From NCBI GenBank assembly GCA_016214905.1, contig JACRMQ010000007.1, positions 757,695 through 821,694 on the forward strand: a stretch of DNA of 64,000 nucleotides, in the 5' to 3' direction. Below, piece by piece: positions 34,728 through 43,371 of the stretch. The translations under genes and the position numbers were made by a program. The notes under the pieces were generated by a model, which did no database searches, was not told the DNA's origin, and saw only the letters and a program-made list of their open reading frames with translations. The DNA is from Ignavibacteriales bacterium (GTDB taxonomy: Bacteria; Bacteroidota; Ignavibacteria; UBA10030; SZUA-254). Position 1 is the first letter of the stretch; each line of letters begins with the position of its first letter.

Positions 34728-34754
34728 GGAGAAAATGAAAGAATTTTGAAGATT

Positions 34755-35018
34755 ATGGTTCATAGTAAAGATGTTCACAAATTGATATCAGTTAATAGCG
34801 GTCAATGGATTAAAATAGTGTTTGTTCCGCACGGAGTGATGCGAGCGCAGTTTGTTCGCTTGGGAATTCATGAAGGCGAACGGGTAAAATGTTTGGAACG
34901 GTTACCCGGTGGTACGGTAGTTTTGCAAAAAAATCGTCAACATATTGCAATTGGAAATCAGTTGGCAAAGCAAATTCTTGTGACGGTTAGCGGAGAAAAA
35001 GGAGCTCATCGTGACTGA
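34755..35018 (+). CDS. feoA: FeoA domain protein
   Basis: An 87-residue SH3-like protein from ATG 34755 (an in-frame TTG lies 9 nt earlier). It has the FeoA layout: VNSGQWIKIVFVPHGVMRAQFVRLGIHEGERV, then ERLPGGTVVLQKNRQHIAIGNQLAKQILV. It assists FeoB in ferrous iron uptake at the inner membrane. The stop overlaps the feoB GTG start by 8 bp. Two inverted repeats lie directly upstream. Confidence 0.9.
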   Translation: MVHSKDVHKLISVNSGQWIKIVFVPHGVMRAQFVRLGIHEGERVKCLERLPGGTVVLQKNRQHIAIGNQLAKQILVTVSGEKGAHRD

Positions 35019-36897
35019 ATTTCCATCCGAGAAGAAAATCGAACATCTTGAAAAACATCCTCACGCGCAACCAACACTTCTTGAAAAGAATAATCAAAAA
35101 TCTAAAATTGTTCTGGTTGGGAATCCGAACGTAGGCAAATCGCTTATCTTCAATGAATTAAGCGGCATGAATGTTGAAGTTTCTAATTACCCCGGTACAA
35201 CAGTGGAAATCACGAAAGGGATTTACCGTAATTATGAAGTATACGACACTCCCGGTGTTTACGGCGTCTCCTCTTTCAATGACGAAGAAAAAGTTGCAAG
35301 AGATGTAATACTACAAGCCGATTTGATAATCAATGTTGTTGATGGCGTTCATTTGGAGCGGGATTTGTTTCTAACCCAACAATTGATTGATATGGGAAAA
35401 AAAATCGTCGTGTTGGTTAATTTTATGGATGAGGTGAACAGGCATCAGATAGAAATTGATTTTGATCGCTTCTCGCATTTTCTCGGAGTTGATATTATAC
35501 CAATAATCGCGGTAGATAAAACTGGTTTCGAACGATTAGATGAAGCAATCCAAAATACAAGAGAGGGAATACAAAGAGAAGAAACGCATTCGATTTTGCA
35601 CTCGATGCTTAATATGGTAGGTTCACAGGCAGAGGCACTCCTTATATTGGAAGGTGATGAGTTTGTGGCAAAAAAACATGGCGTTCAGCTGGGGAATAAA
35701 CGTGATGAAATATATATTGATCGGCGTAATCGAGTTAATTACGTAATAAGCCAAATCATTCATGATGTTTCTGAGAAAAAAAGGTTTCCTGAATTATTCG
35801 GCCGATGGGCTATCAGACCGAGTACCGGAATACCAATTTTCATCGTCGCAATATATCTTGCATACCTTTTTGTCGGAAAATTCGTTGCTCAAGATGTTGT
35901 TAATTTCACAGAAAAGCAGATCGGTCAAGCACACTGGGAACCGTGGATACGCGGGTTAATAACCGACATCACTCCCTCAACCTCTTGGTGGAATGCTATT
36001 CTTGTCGGTGAATTCGGTATTATAACAATGACAACGACATATCTATTCTTCCTTCTCCTGCCACTGGTAATTGCCTTTTATATCGCGTTGGCATTGATGG
36101 AAGATAGTGGATACCTTCCACGTCTTGCGACAATGGTCGATTCAACTTTAAATAAAATCGGATTGAACGGGAGGGCTGTTATTCCCCTCATCCTCGGATT
36201 TGGATGTGTTACTTCTGCAACCCTTACAACAAGATTGCTTGGATCGGAGAGAGAAAAAACAATCGCAACTGCCCTGTTGCAATTTGTTATACCGTGCTCT
36301 GCGCAGATAGCGGTTATTGCCGCGCTGCTTGCCGGCGCCGGTATTTATCCTATGGTCGTTTATATAATTACAATTCTTGGTGTTCTTATCGCTATCGGAA
36401 CAATTTTAAACCGCTTTCTCGCGGGTGAGTCGGTGCCATTGTTATTAGATTTGCCTCCGATGCGCTTGCCGAAAATAAATAATGTTGTTCGAAAAACAGT
36501 TTTTCGCTCATACAACTTTATGAAGGAAGCAGCCGGGTGGTTTTTTGCAGGAGCATTAGCTGTTGGAATCGCGCAAAATACCGGAGCCCTTACATTCATT
36601 ACCCGATTGCTCAAACCGTTAACAACTTATTGGCTGCAACTTCCGGAAGCGGCATCAACAGCGTTTGTTATGGGTGTGGTTCGAAGAGATTTTGGGGCAG
36701 CCGGCCTTTATCATCTTTCATTAACACCGATGCAGATTACTGTTGCGCTGATAACCATTACATTATTCGTTCCTTGCATAGCATCACTGATGGTGATGAT
36801 GAAAGAACGCGGATTTAAAGAAGGATTTATAATCTGGATCGGTACCTGGATAGTTGCATTCGGTATCGGTGGTGTAGTTTCTCATCTTGTTCAATGA
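35011..36897 (+). CDS. feoB: Ferrous iron transport protein B
   Basis: A 628-residue Fe(II) transporter, slightly short for the family. The cytosolic G-domain (residues about 30-195) has G1 GNPNVGKSLIF, G2 NYPGTTVE, G3 YDTPGVYG and G4 region VVLVNFMDE; the expected NxxD motif reads NFMD. The membrane part (about 275-628) has the Gate motifs GFGCVTSATLTTRLLGSEREK and FVMGVVRRDFGAAGLY. It starts with GTG, with AAGGAG 7 nt upstream. It is coupled to feoA and to the zinc-ribbon gene after it by overlaps. Confidence 0.96.
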   Translation: MTEFPSEKKIEHLEKHPHAQPTLLEKNNQKSKIVLVGNPNVGKSLIFNELSGMNVEVSNYPGTTVEITKGIYRNYEVYDTPGVYGVSSFNDEEKVARDVILQADLIINVVDGVHLERDLFLTQQLIDMGKKIVVLVNFMDEVNRHQIEIDFDRFSHFLGVDIIPIIAVDKTGFERLDEAIQNTREGIQREETHSILHSMLNMVGSQAEALLILEGDEFVAKKHGVQLGNKRDEIYIDRRNRVNYVISQIIHDVSEKKRFPELFGRWAIRPSTGIPIFIVAIYLAYLFVGKFVAQDVVNFTEKQIGQAHWEPWIRGLITDITPSTSWWNAILVGEFGIITMTTTYLFFLLLPLVIAFYIALALMEDSGYLPRLATMVDSTLNKIGLNGRAVIPLILGFGCVTSATLTTRLLGSEREKTIATALLQFVIPCSAQIAVIAALLAGAGIYPMVVYIITILGVLIAIGTILNRFLAGESVPLLLDLPPMRLPKINNVVRKTVFRSYNFMKEAAGWFFAGALAVGIAQNTGALTFITRLLKPLTTYWLQLPEAASTAFVMGVVRRDFGAAGLYHLSLTPMQITVALITITLFVPCIASLMVMMKERGFKEGFIIWIGTWIVAFGIGGVVSHLVQ

Positions 36898-37130
36898 GAT
36901 TGATTGTGTCGGTCGAATTAAATAAGAAAACATTTGAGGAGCAACGAAAATCCGAAATTCGGCTTTGTTCGAAATGCAATTTCTCTGTTGATAATCCTTT
37001 CATCGAAAGATGTCCGCGCTGTTATTCCCTTCTATCCAAAGCGTCTGTAGACTGCGAGGGTTGTGTCCATAAAGTTTTGTGTCCTACCGGAAAATATCGT
37101 AAATTCAATCCTCAAGAGTCCGATCTTTAA
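36894..37130 (+). CDS. Small zinc-ribbon protein coupled to feoB
   Basis: A 78-residue protein with two ligand groups: CSKCNF ... CPRCYSLL (a zinc ribbon, residues about 25-44) and CEGCVHKVLCPTG (about 55-67). It overlaps feoB by 4 bp (ATGA), so it belongs to the feo operon. It is at the place where other bacteria have feoC, which can carry an iron-sulfur or metal site, but the sequence does not look like the winged-helix FeoC. A metal-sensing partner of FeoB is inferred. Confidence 0.7.
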   Translation: MRLIVSVELNKKTFEEQRKSEIRLCSKCNFSVDNPFIERCPRCYSLLSKASVDCEGCVHKVLCPTGKYRKFNPQESDL

Positions 37131-37200
37131 GTCGATTTTCTTTAATTTCAGACTGAATTAACGGAATTTTTATTCCACAAAAAATTTAGAGGATTTGTAT

Positions 37201-38529
37201 ATGAAGAGGATAAAAGTAATCATTATGGGAGCTGCCGGCAGAGATTTTCATGATTTTAATACTGTTTATCGTGATAATGAATTGTACGATGTTGTAGCAT
37301 TCACTGCAACTCAAATTCCTAACATCGACGGTAGAAAATACCCTGCTGAGTTAGCCGGTAAGTTGTACCCCAACGGAGTTCCAATCTACCCCGAATCAGA
37401 TCTGGTTTCCCTAATCAAAAAAAATAATGTAGATGAAGTAGTTTTCGCATATTCTGATGTGTCCCATAATTATGTTATGGCAAAAGCGTCTGTGGTTATG
37501 GCGGCCGGTGCGCATTTCAAACTTTTAGGTGCTCATCCGACGATGATAAAGAGTAAAGTTCCGGTGATTGCTATTGTTGCCGTTCGAACCGGTTCCGGTA
37601 AAAGTCAAACCTCGCGCAAAGTATGCAAGCTTCTTCGCGATATGGGAAAAAGAGTTGTTGCGATCCGTCATCCGATGCCCTATGGCGATTTAGTGAAGCA
37701 AAAAGTTCAACGCTATCAAACACTCGATGATCTTGTAAAGTTTGAATGCACTGTTGAAGAAATGGAAGAGTACGAACCGCACATTGTGAATGGTACCATC
37801 ATATATGCCGGTGTTGATTATGAAGCTATACTTCGGCAAGCAGAGCAAGAAGCAGATGTAATTGTTTGGGATGGCGGGAACAACGATATGTCGTTCTACC
37901 AACCGGATATGACGATTACGGTTGCCGATCCTCATAGGCCCGGACATGAATTGACTTATTACCCAGGAGCCGCGAATATTAATTTAGCTGATGTTATCGT
38001 TATCAATAAAGTTGAATCTGCCACTCGCGAGAATATCGATTCCGTACGAAGAAATATCAGATCGGTAAATTCAAAAGCTGTGGTGATTGAGGCGGCATCG
38101 CCGATATCTGTTGATGACGAAAATCTTATCCGTGGTAAAAGAGTGCTTGTAGTTGAAGATGGTCCAACACTCACACATGGCGAAATGGCTTACGGTGCGG
38201 GTGTTATTGCCGCGCAAAAATTCGGTGCTAAAGAAGTCGTCGACCCGCGTCCATGGGTTGTGAATTCAATTGCCGAAACATTCACGAAATATCCGAAGAT
38301 AGGAATATTACTTCCGGCTATGGGCTACGGCGGAAAACAAATTAAGGATCTCGAAACAACAATCAACAAAGTGGATTGCGATACCGTAATAATCGGCACT
38401 CCGATTGATCTTCGCCGGATTATTAAGATAAATAAACCAAGCGTTCGCGTACGGTACGAGTTGGATGAAATTGCTAAACCCGATTTGAACGATTTGTTGT
38501 CGAATTTTTTTAAGAATTACAAAGGATAA
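37201..38529 (+). CDS. P-loop GTPase/ATPase related to cyclic 2,3-diphosphoglycerate synthetase
   Basis: About 442 residues from ATG 37201, which has AGAGGA 7 nt upstream. Residues about 1-115 are a Rossmann-like domain (IIMGAAGRDFHDFNTVYRDN). Residues about 120-370 are a P-loop domain: AIVAVRTGSGKSQTSRKV is the Walker A, VIVWDGGNNDMSF the Walker B-like strand and VIVINKVES an NKxE-type base motif. Homologues are annotated as cyclic 2,3-diphosphoglycerate synthetase after the archaeal enzyme, but bacteria like this one are not known to make that compound. It stands 6 nt before argF and heads the carbamoyl-phosphate gene set, so a link to carbamoyl or arginine metabolism is inferred. Confidence 0.75.
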   Translation: MKRIKVIIMGAAGRDFHDFNTVYRDNELYDVVAFTATQIPNIDGRKYPAELAGKLYPNGVPIYPESDLVSLIKKNNVDEVVFAYSDVSHNYVMAKASVVMAAGAHFKLLGAHPTMIKSKVPVIAIVAVRTGSGKSQTSRKVCKLLRDMGKRVVAIRHPMPYGDLVKQKVQRYQTLDDLVKFECTVEEMEEYEPHIVNGTIIYAGVDYEAILRQAEQEADVIVWDGGNNDMSFYQPDMTITVADPHRPGHELTYYPGAANINLADVIVINKVESATRENIDSVRRNIRSVNSKAVVIEAASPISVDDENLIRGKRVLVVEDGPTLTHGEMAYGAGVIAAQKFGAKEVVDPRPWVVNSIAETFTKYPKIGILLPAMGYGGKQIKDLETTINKVDCDTVIIGTPIDLRRIIKINKPSVRVRYELDEIAKPDLNDLLSNFFKNYKG

Positions 38530-38535
38530 TCAAGC

Positions 38536-39456
38536 ATGAAAAAAGATTTCTTAACGATCGCAGAATGGTCTTCAGATGAATTATTTGCCCTCATCGATTT
38601 ATCGAAGGAAATTAAAAAGCATCCCGAAAATTATCGACACAGTTTGGAAGGAAAATCTATTGCGACAATTTTCGAGAAACAGTCACTCCGGACTCACGTA
38701 ACTTTTGATGTTGGAATTTACCAGTTAGGCGCGCATGCAATTTATTTGACGCAAGGCGATATAAGCCTCGGTAAACGTGAATCAATTTATGATACCGGAA
38801 AAAACCTGGAGCGTTGGGTCGACGGTGTTGTTGTGAGAACCTACGCTCATAAAACATGCACAGATCTAGCCGAAGCAATGAAAATTCCGGTAATAAATGC
38901 GCTGACAGATTTTGAACATCCATGTCAGGCACTGGGCGATTTTTTGACTGTTCACGAAAAAAAATGGAGCTTCACCGGAAAAAAATTCGTTTTTATCGGT
39001 GATGGAAATAATGTCTGCCATTCTCTGATGATATTTGCCGCTAAAGTTGGAATGAATTTCGTCGCGAATACACCCAAGGGATATGAGCCCGACAAAAATG
39101 TTGTAAAATTATCTGCCGCAGCGGCTAAGAAAATGGGTTCCACTATCGAAGTAATAAACGATCCGAAAGAAGCCGTCAAAAACGCGGATGTGCTCTACAC
39201 CGATGTTTGGACGAGCATGGGGCAGGAAGCGGAAAAAGAAAAAAGGTTGGAAATATTCAAGAGCTATCAGGTAAATAAAAAATTAATGGCGGTTGCTAAG
39301 TCTGACGCCATTTTTATGCATTGTTTACCGGCGCATCGTGGAGAAGAAGTGACCGATGATGTGATCGATTCGAAAAATTCCGTTGTATTCGATGAGGCGG
39401 AAAATCGGTTGCATACTCAAAAAGCAGTTATGCTAACATTGCTTAAGGGGGCGTAG
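38536..39456 (+). CDS. argF: Ornithine carbamoyltransferase
   Basis: A 306-residue transferase of typical length. It exchanges carbamoyl phosphate and ornithine for citrulline. The carbamoyl-phosphate motif, usually STRTR, reads FEKQSLRTHVTF here. The rest is regular: DFEHPCQALGDFLTV, FIGDGNNVCHSLM, TDVWTSMGQE (ornithine side) and FMHCLPAHRGEEVTDDV. The HCLPA motif marks ornithine rather than aspartate carbamoyltransferase. It is followed 1 nt later by carbamate kinase. Confidence 0.9.
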   Translation: MKKDFLTIAEWSSDELFALIDLSKEIKKHPENYRHSLEGKSIATIFEKQSLRTHVTFDVGIYQLGAHAIYLTQGDISLGKRESIYDTGKNLERWVDGVVVRTYAHKTCTDLAEAMKIPVINALTDFEHPCQALGDFLTVHEKKWSFTGKKFVFIGDGNNVCHSLMIFAAKVGMNFVANTPKGYEPDKNVVKLSAAAAKKMGSTIEVINDPKEAVKNADVLYTDVWTSMGQEAEKEKRLEIFKSYQVNKKLMAVAKSDAIFMHCLPAHRGEEVTDDVIDSKNSVVFDEAENRLHTQKAVMLTLLKGA

Positions 39457-39457
39457 T

Positions 39458-40408
39458 CTGAAAAATTCGGTTCTAATTGCGATCGGAGGAAATTCACTAA
39501 TTCGTGCCGGTCAAAAAGGTACAATTCCGGAACAATTTGCCAACGCCCGCATAACCGCTCAAAGTATATCAGATTTGGCAAAACTCGGATATCGTTTAGT
39601 TATTACTCATGGAAACGGTCCGCAAGTAGGTGCCCAGCTTCTCCGATCTGAAGCCGGTTCTCATCAGACATATACAATGCCGCTCGATGTTTGTGTCGCG
39701 ATGACACAGGGTGAAATTGGATATATTCTTCAAACTTCTTTGCAGTCGATTCTGAAATCGATGAATCTGCAGACATCGGTTGCGGGACTTGTTACGCAAG
39801 TTGTTGTCGATAAAAACGATCCCGCATTTCTCAAGCCAACAAAACCTATCGGTCCGTTTTACTCGCGCGAAGTTGCTCAGCAAAAAAAAGAAGAGCTCGG
39901 TTGGAACATCATAGAAGATGCTGCGCGAGGTTATCGGCGCGTTGTTCCTTCTCCTAAGCCACTCGATATTGTTGAACTCGATATCATCAAAGAGTGCCTT
40001 GAGCGAGGAATAATTGTAATCGCTTCCGGCGGCGGTGGGATACCCGTAAGTTTTGAAAATGGTTCGATTGTTGGCGTTGAAGCTGTAATCGATAAAGACC
40101 GTGCATCAGCTCTTCTTGCAAACCGGTTAGGGATTGAACGATTTATTATTTCAACAGAAGTAGAGCAAGTATATATCAATTTTAAAAAGTCGAATCAAAA
40201 ACCTTTAAGTACGGTTACTCTAGATGAAATAAAAAAATACCTGGAGGAAGGACATTTCCTTGAGGGAAGCATGAAACCGAAGATAGAAGCCGCGATAAAT
40301 TTTCTTGATGGAGGTGGAATGGAAGTAATAATCACAGATCCGGCACACATAATTGAATCCTTTGAAGGAAAAACAGGTACACGAATAAAAGGAAGGAGAT
40401 TGCAATGA
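39458..40408 (+). CDS. arcC: Carbamate kinase with a non-standard CTG start
   Basis: The in-frame family N-terminus KNSVLIAIGGNSLIRAGQKGT begins right after CTG at 39458; no ATG, GTG or TTG lies in frame before the first strand. AAGGGGG (39445-39451) sits 6 nt upstream, a good ribosome site, so I take CTG as the start, giving 316 residues, the usual length. A start at the TTG 39575 would cut off the GGN phosphate loop. Other motifs are THGNGPQVG, VIASGGGGIPV and EGHFLEGSMKPKIEAA. The enzyme links ATP, ammonia and bicarbonate with carbamoyl phosphate. It overlaps pyrB by 4 bp. Confidence 0.88.
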   Translation: MKNSVLIAIGGNSLIRAGQKGTIPEQFANARITAQSISDLAKLGYRLVITHGNGPQVGAQLLRSEAGSHQTYTMPLDVCVAMTQGEIGYILQTSLQSILKSMNLQTSVAGLVTQVVVDKNDPAFLKPTKPIGPFYSREVAQQKKEELGWNIIEDAARGYRRVVPSPKPLDIVELDIIKECLERGIIVIASGGGGIPVSFENGSIVGVEAVIDKDRASALLANRLGIERFIISTEVEQVYINFKKSNQKPLSTVTLDEIKKYLEEGHFLEGSMKPKIEAAINFLDGGGMEVIITDPAHIIESFEGKTGTRIKGRRLQ

Positions 40409-41328
40409 AATTAGGACATGTTATAGAATCTCAGCAATTTACGCTACCGATGCTGGTGGAACTTTTCGAAGTTGCGGACCAGATGGAAAGAATTGTCGCA
40501 CGTGGAGGTACACAAGATTATCAAAGCAAAATAATGGCTTCCTTGTTTTATGAGCATTCAACCCGGACGCGATTTTCTTTTGAATCTGCGATGTACCGCC
40601 TCGGCGGAAAAGTTTTATCAACTGAACGGGCGAATACGTTTTCTTCTGTTGCCGCAGGCGAGACTCTGGAAGATACAATTCGCGTTGTGAGCAATTATGC
40701 AGATGTGATTGTTTTAAGGCATAACGAAATCGGTGGTTGCGCGCGTGCCGCCGCAATATCTGCTGTTCCTATTGTTAATGCAGGAGACGGAAAAGGAGGA
40801 CAACATCCCACTCAGGCTCTTCTCGATTTGTATACAATTTATAAAGGCGTGAAAACACTCGAAGGCGTAAAAGTAGCCTTGGTCGGTAATCTGACAGATG
40901 GTAGGACGGTAAGATCGCTCGCTTACCTGCTGGGGAAATTTGAAAGAGTGAAATTGTATTTCGTTGCACCGGACTCATTTCAAATCAAACAAGATATACT
41001 GGATTATTTGACGAAACACAATGTTTGGTACGCTCTTGAGAATAATCTAAAGAAAATATTGCCGGAGGTTGATGTTGTATACAGCACGCGTATCGAACCG
41101 GAATTATTAACCCAACGTGGTGAACGATTGGAGACAATCTCACAATATTTTATTGACGACACATTACTGAAATTACTTCCGTCCCACGCGTTAGTAATGC
41201 ACCCGCTTCCGCGGTTGCATGAAATATCGCCGACGGTCGATACCGATCCGAGGGCTGTTTATTTCAAACAAACTAAAAACGGAGTGCTTATTAGAATGGC
41301 TCTCTTAGCTTCGGTGCTTGGTTATTAA
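40405..41328 (+). CDS. pyrB: Aspartate carbamoyltransferase
   Basis: A 307-residue catalytic-chain protein. It makes carbamoyl aspartate for pyrimidines. Motifs: YEHSTRTRFSFESAMYRLGG (carbamoyl phosphate), VLRHNEIGG, AGDGKGGQHPTQALLDLYTI and VMHPLPRLHEISPTVDTDPRA. The lysine loop of ATCase is in ANTFSS. The ATG overlaps the carbamate kinase stop, so it is cotranscribed with argF and arcC. No regulatory chain gene (pyrI) is next to it. Confidence 0.92.
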   Translation: MKLGHVIESQQFTLPMLVELFEVADQMERIVARGGTQDYQSKIMASLFYEHSTRTRFSFESAMYRLGGKVLSTERANTFSSVAAGETLEDTIRVVSNYADVIVLRHNEIGGCARAAAISAVPIVNAGDGKGGQHPTQALLDLYTIYKGVKTLEGVKVALVGNLTDGRTVRSLAYLLGKFERVKLYFVAPDSFQIKQDILDYLTKHNVWYALENNLKKILPEVDVVYSTRIEPELLTQRGERLETISQYFIDDTLLKLLPSHALVMHPLPRLHEISPTVDTDPRAVYFKQTKNGVLIRMALLASVLGY

Positions 41329-41354
41329 ATTATTGAACTGGGAGTAAAAAAATA

Positions 41355-42602
41355 TCACTTGTTAAGTTTTGCGCGCGGTTCCTTGACTATCAAGATCATT
41401 ATCAGAATTCCGATGATTGAACATCCCATTGCTAAACCGAACAACCAGTTATATCCGAATGCTTCGCTAATCCAGCCACCCAACAATCCTGAGACATAAA
41501 AAGGAGAGAGTATCATATTCATCAACGCGATGTAGGTTGAACGTCTCTCTGCAGGCGCATATTCCATCGCGATGTTATGCCGTATCATTAATTCCGATCC
41601 CAAATTCATTCCCATGAATAGAAAAACACCGTAAAAGATTTCTATAGAACTTGATAGAGTGCCGAGTAACGAAGCGATGAGCATTGCGCTTGCACCTGAT
41701 ATCAGAGCGACTTTGTTTCCGAAATGATCGGCTATGAATCCGTTAATCAGCGCACCGAGACCTTGACCAACAACCATTACAAGCGTGAATCTTCCAACAG
41801 CACTATCATCAGTGGCAAAATGTCGGAGTCCGTATACTGTAAAAAATCCCGCAGGCATAACAGCGAGCGTGAGCGGGATTGAAGCGTAAAGAAAATTCCG
41901 GAATTCATGGTTGTTCTTTAAGACAGATTTGAGCGATGCGAAATATTCGGACAACGATTCTCCGCTGATTGTATTGCTTGGCGTTTCTTCCACCAAAGCG
42001 AATTGAAGTAAAATAGATATAAGCTGTAGAACGAACGTGATCGAAAAAGCAATTGCGTAACCGTATGGGAAGTTAAATTCTATTAAAAGTTTTGAAAGCA
42101 ATAGAGAGCCGAACAGCGCACCGATACCGGCAATAGCGGTTCGTATACCGGTTAACCTTCCCCTCAAATGAGGTTCAGTCAGTTTTGCAAACATATCGAA
42201 CCAGAATGGCGTAGCGATTCCCATTAAAATTTGGTGTGCGGTAAAAAGTGATAGTATGAGTAATATCGTAATATGTTGATTATCAGCACCAAAAATGAAA
42301 AGTACACACATTATCAACAAAACATTAATACGCTGAAAAAGTCCCCAACGAATCGCCCACTTTTTTTTCCATTGCTGTCTTTGCGCGTAGCGGGCAGCAA
42401 AGATTTGGGGAACGTAAAGTCCGACCCAAGTAATGACGATTAAAGCTCCGACATACAAATTGTTTCCACCAAGACGTGTGATCAACGCCGGCAGAACTGT
42501 ATGGGGTGCAACAAACGAAGCGCCTGCCATGAATAATGCACCTTCAGCAAGGTTAATTGAGAAATTCCTTCGGTCCGAATTATTTTTAAACCTATTAATC
42601 AT
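41355..42602 (-). CDS. Major facilitator superfamily transporter
   Basis: A 415-residue protein with about twelve hydrophobic segments and a central polar loop (EETPSNTISGESLSEYFASLK). The family loop motif is present in an irregular form (ADHFGNKVALISG, about residues 275-287), as is GRLTGIRTAIAGIG. It resembles the MFS_1 group; the substrate is unknown. It is convergent with pyrB and divergent from the response regulator at 42735. The 42603-42734 gap is AT-rich without a clear operator. Confidence 0.85.
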   Translation of the reverse strand: MINRFKNNSDRRNFSINLAEGALFMAGASFVAPHTVLPALITRLGGNNLYVGALIVITWVGLYVPQIFAARYAQRQQWKKKWAIRWGLFQRINVLLIMCVLFIFGADNQHITILLILSLFTAHQILMGIATPFWFDMFAKLTEPHLRGRLTGIRTAIAGIGALFGSLLLSKLLIEFNFPYGYAIAFSITFVLQLISILLQFALVEETPSNTISGESLSEYFASLKSVLKNNHEFRNFLYASIPLTLAVMPAGFFTVYGLRHFATDDSAVGRFTLVMVVGQGLGALINGFIADHFGNKVALISGASAMLIASLLGTLSSSIEIFYGVFLFMGMNLGSELMIRHNIAMEYAPAERRSTYIALMNMILSPFYVSGLLGGWISEAFGYNWLFGLAMGCSIIGILIMILIVKEPRAKLNK

Positions 42603-42734
42603 TTTATTAGTAAAATATAACGTCTAAATATAAACAACATAATTTCACAAAGCTAATCGATTATAAAAATTGACTTTAGGAGTAAGAACTGGTATATTAA
42701 TCATAAGTCGTCTCCTAACCTATTATTTTTTAAA

Positions 42735-43106
42735 GTGAAGAAAAAAAACATACTGTTTCTTGAAGATGAAGACGAATTGTTGCTGACGTTGGGAGCGCTT
42801 CTTCGAGATCAGAAATATAATGTTCTTGAAACTAAGAGTGCGGAAGATGCGCTCAAAATTTTAAAAGAATATACTCCGGATCTCATCATCGCAGATATCA
42901 AGCTTCCCGGGATTGACGGGTTTGATTTTTTCCATGCTGTTCATCAGAATCCTAGCTATAAGAAAATTCCATTCATATATCTCACCGCGTTTAATAATCT
43001 GAAAGCTGCGATTCGGGCAAAAGAAGAGGGAGCTGCGGATTATATCACAAAACCTTTCGATTTAGAATACTTAATGGTTAGGATACGCGAGTTAATCCCG
43101 CCATAG
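42735..43106 (+). CDS. Single-domain response regulator
   Basis: A 123-residue receiver beginning at GTG (VKKKNILFLEDEDELLLTLG). Pocket LEDEDE, acceptor in IIADIKLPGIDGFDF (about residue 54), switch Thr in IYLTAFN (about 84) and Lys in YITKPFDLEYL (about 105). There is no output domain. It is followed by a hairpin (43124-43154). The partner kinase is not in the window. Confidence 0.9.
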   Translation: MKKKNILFLEDEDELLLTLGALLRDQKYNVLETKSAEDALKILKEYTPDLIIADIKLPGIDGFDFFHAVHQNPSYKKIPFIYLTAFNNLKAAIRAKEEGAADYITKPFDLEYLMVRIRELIPP

Positions 43107-43123
43107 GGCGAGCATTATAAAAA

Positions 43124-43163
43124 ACGGCGATCGCTATAAAGTAGTGATCACCGTCATTGTTTT
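43124..43163 (+). terminator. Probable terminator of the response regulator gene
   Basis: ACGG-GATC-CTA pairs with TAG-GATC-CCGT (43124-43154) with two interruptions, followed by CATTGTTTTAT. Confidence 0.45.
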
Positions 43164-43215
43164 ATGCTGAAACTTGAACTATTTTGTATTTAAAAAGATG
43201 GCATAATCGAATATT

Positions 43216-43371
43216 ATGATTAATGAAGATAAAGGTCTTGTAAAGATTTTAAAATGGGCAGGTATTGTTGCGTTGATCACAGTGCCTGTTATTGTTTTTC
43301 TCAAGAACAAAAAGAGTAAACAGGCATCAGATAATTCAGAAGACGAATCGAGTATCTATTCAACCGATTAA
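43216..43371 (+). CDS. Small single-helix membrane protein (51 aa)
   Basis: ATG 43216 opens 51 codons. The start MINEDKGLVKILKWAG is followed by a hydrophobic helix (IVALITVPVIVFL, residues about 17-29), a basic stop (KNKKSK) and an acidic serine-rich tail (SDNSEDESSIYSTD). The positive-inside pattern fits an N-out or N-in single-span protein. It ends 4 bp inside the convergent PBP1A stop region. I recognise no family; the reading is supported by the regular helix and charge layout only. Confidence 0.5.
   Translation: MINEDKGLVKILKWAGIVALITVPVIVFLKNKKSKQASDNSEDESSIYSTD

Noticed and set aside
39575-40408. Carbamate kinase starting at TTG 39575
   Set aside because: It would drop the conserved AIGGN phosphate loop that is encoded in frame upstream.
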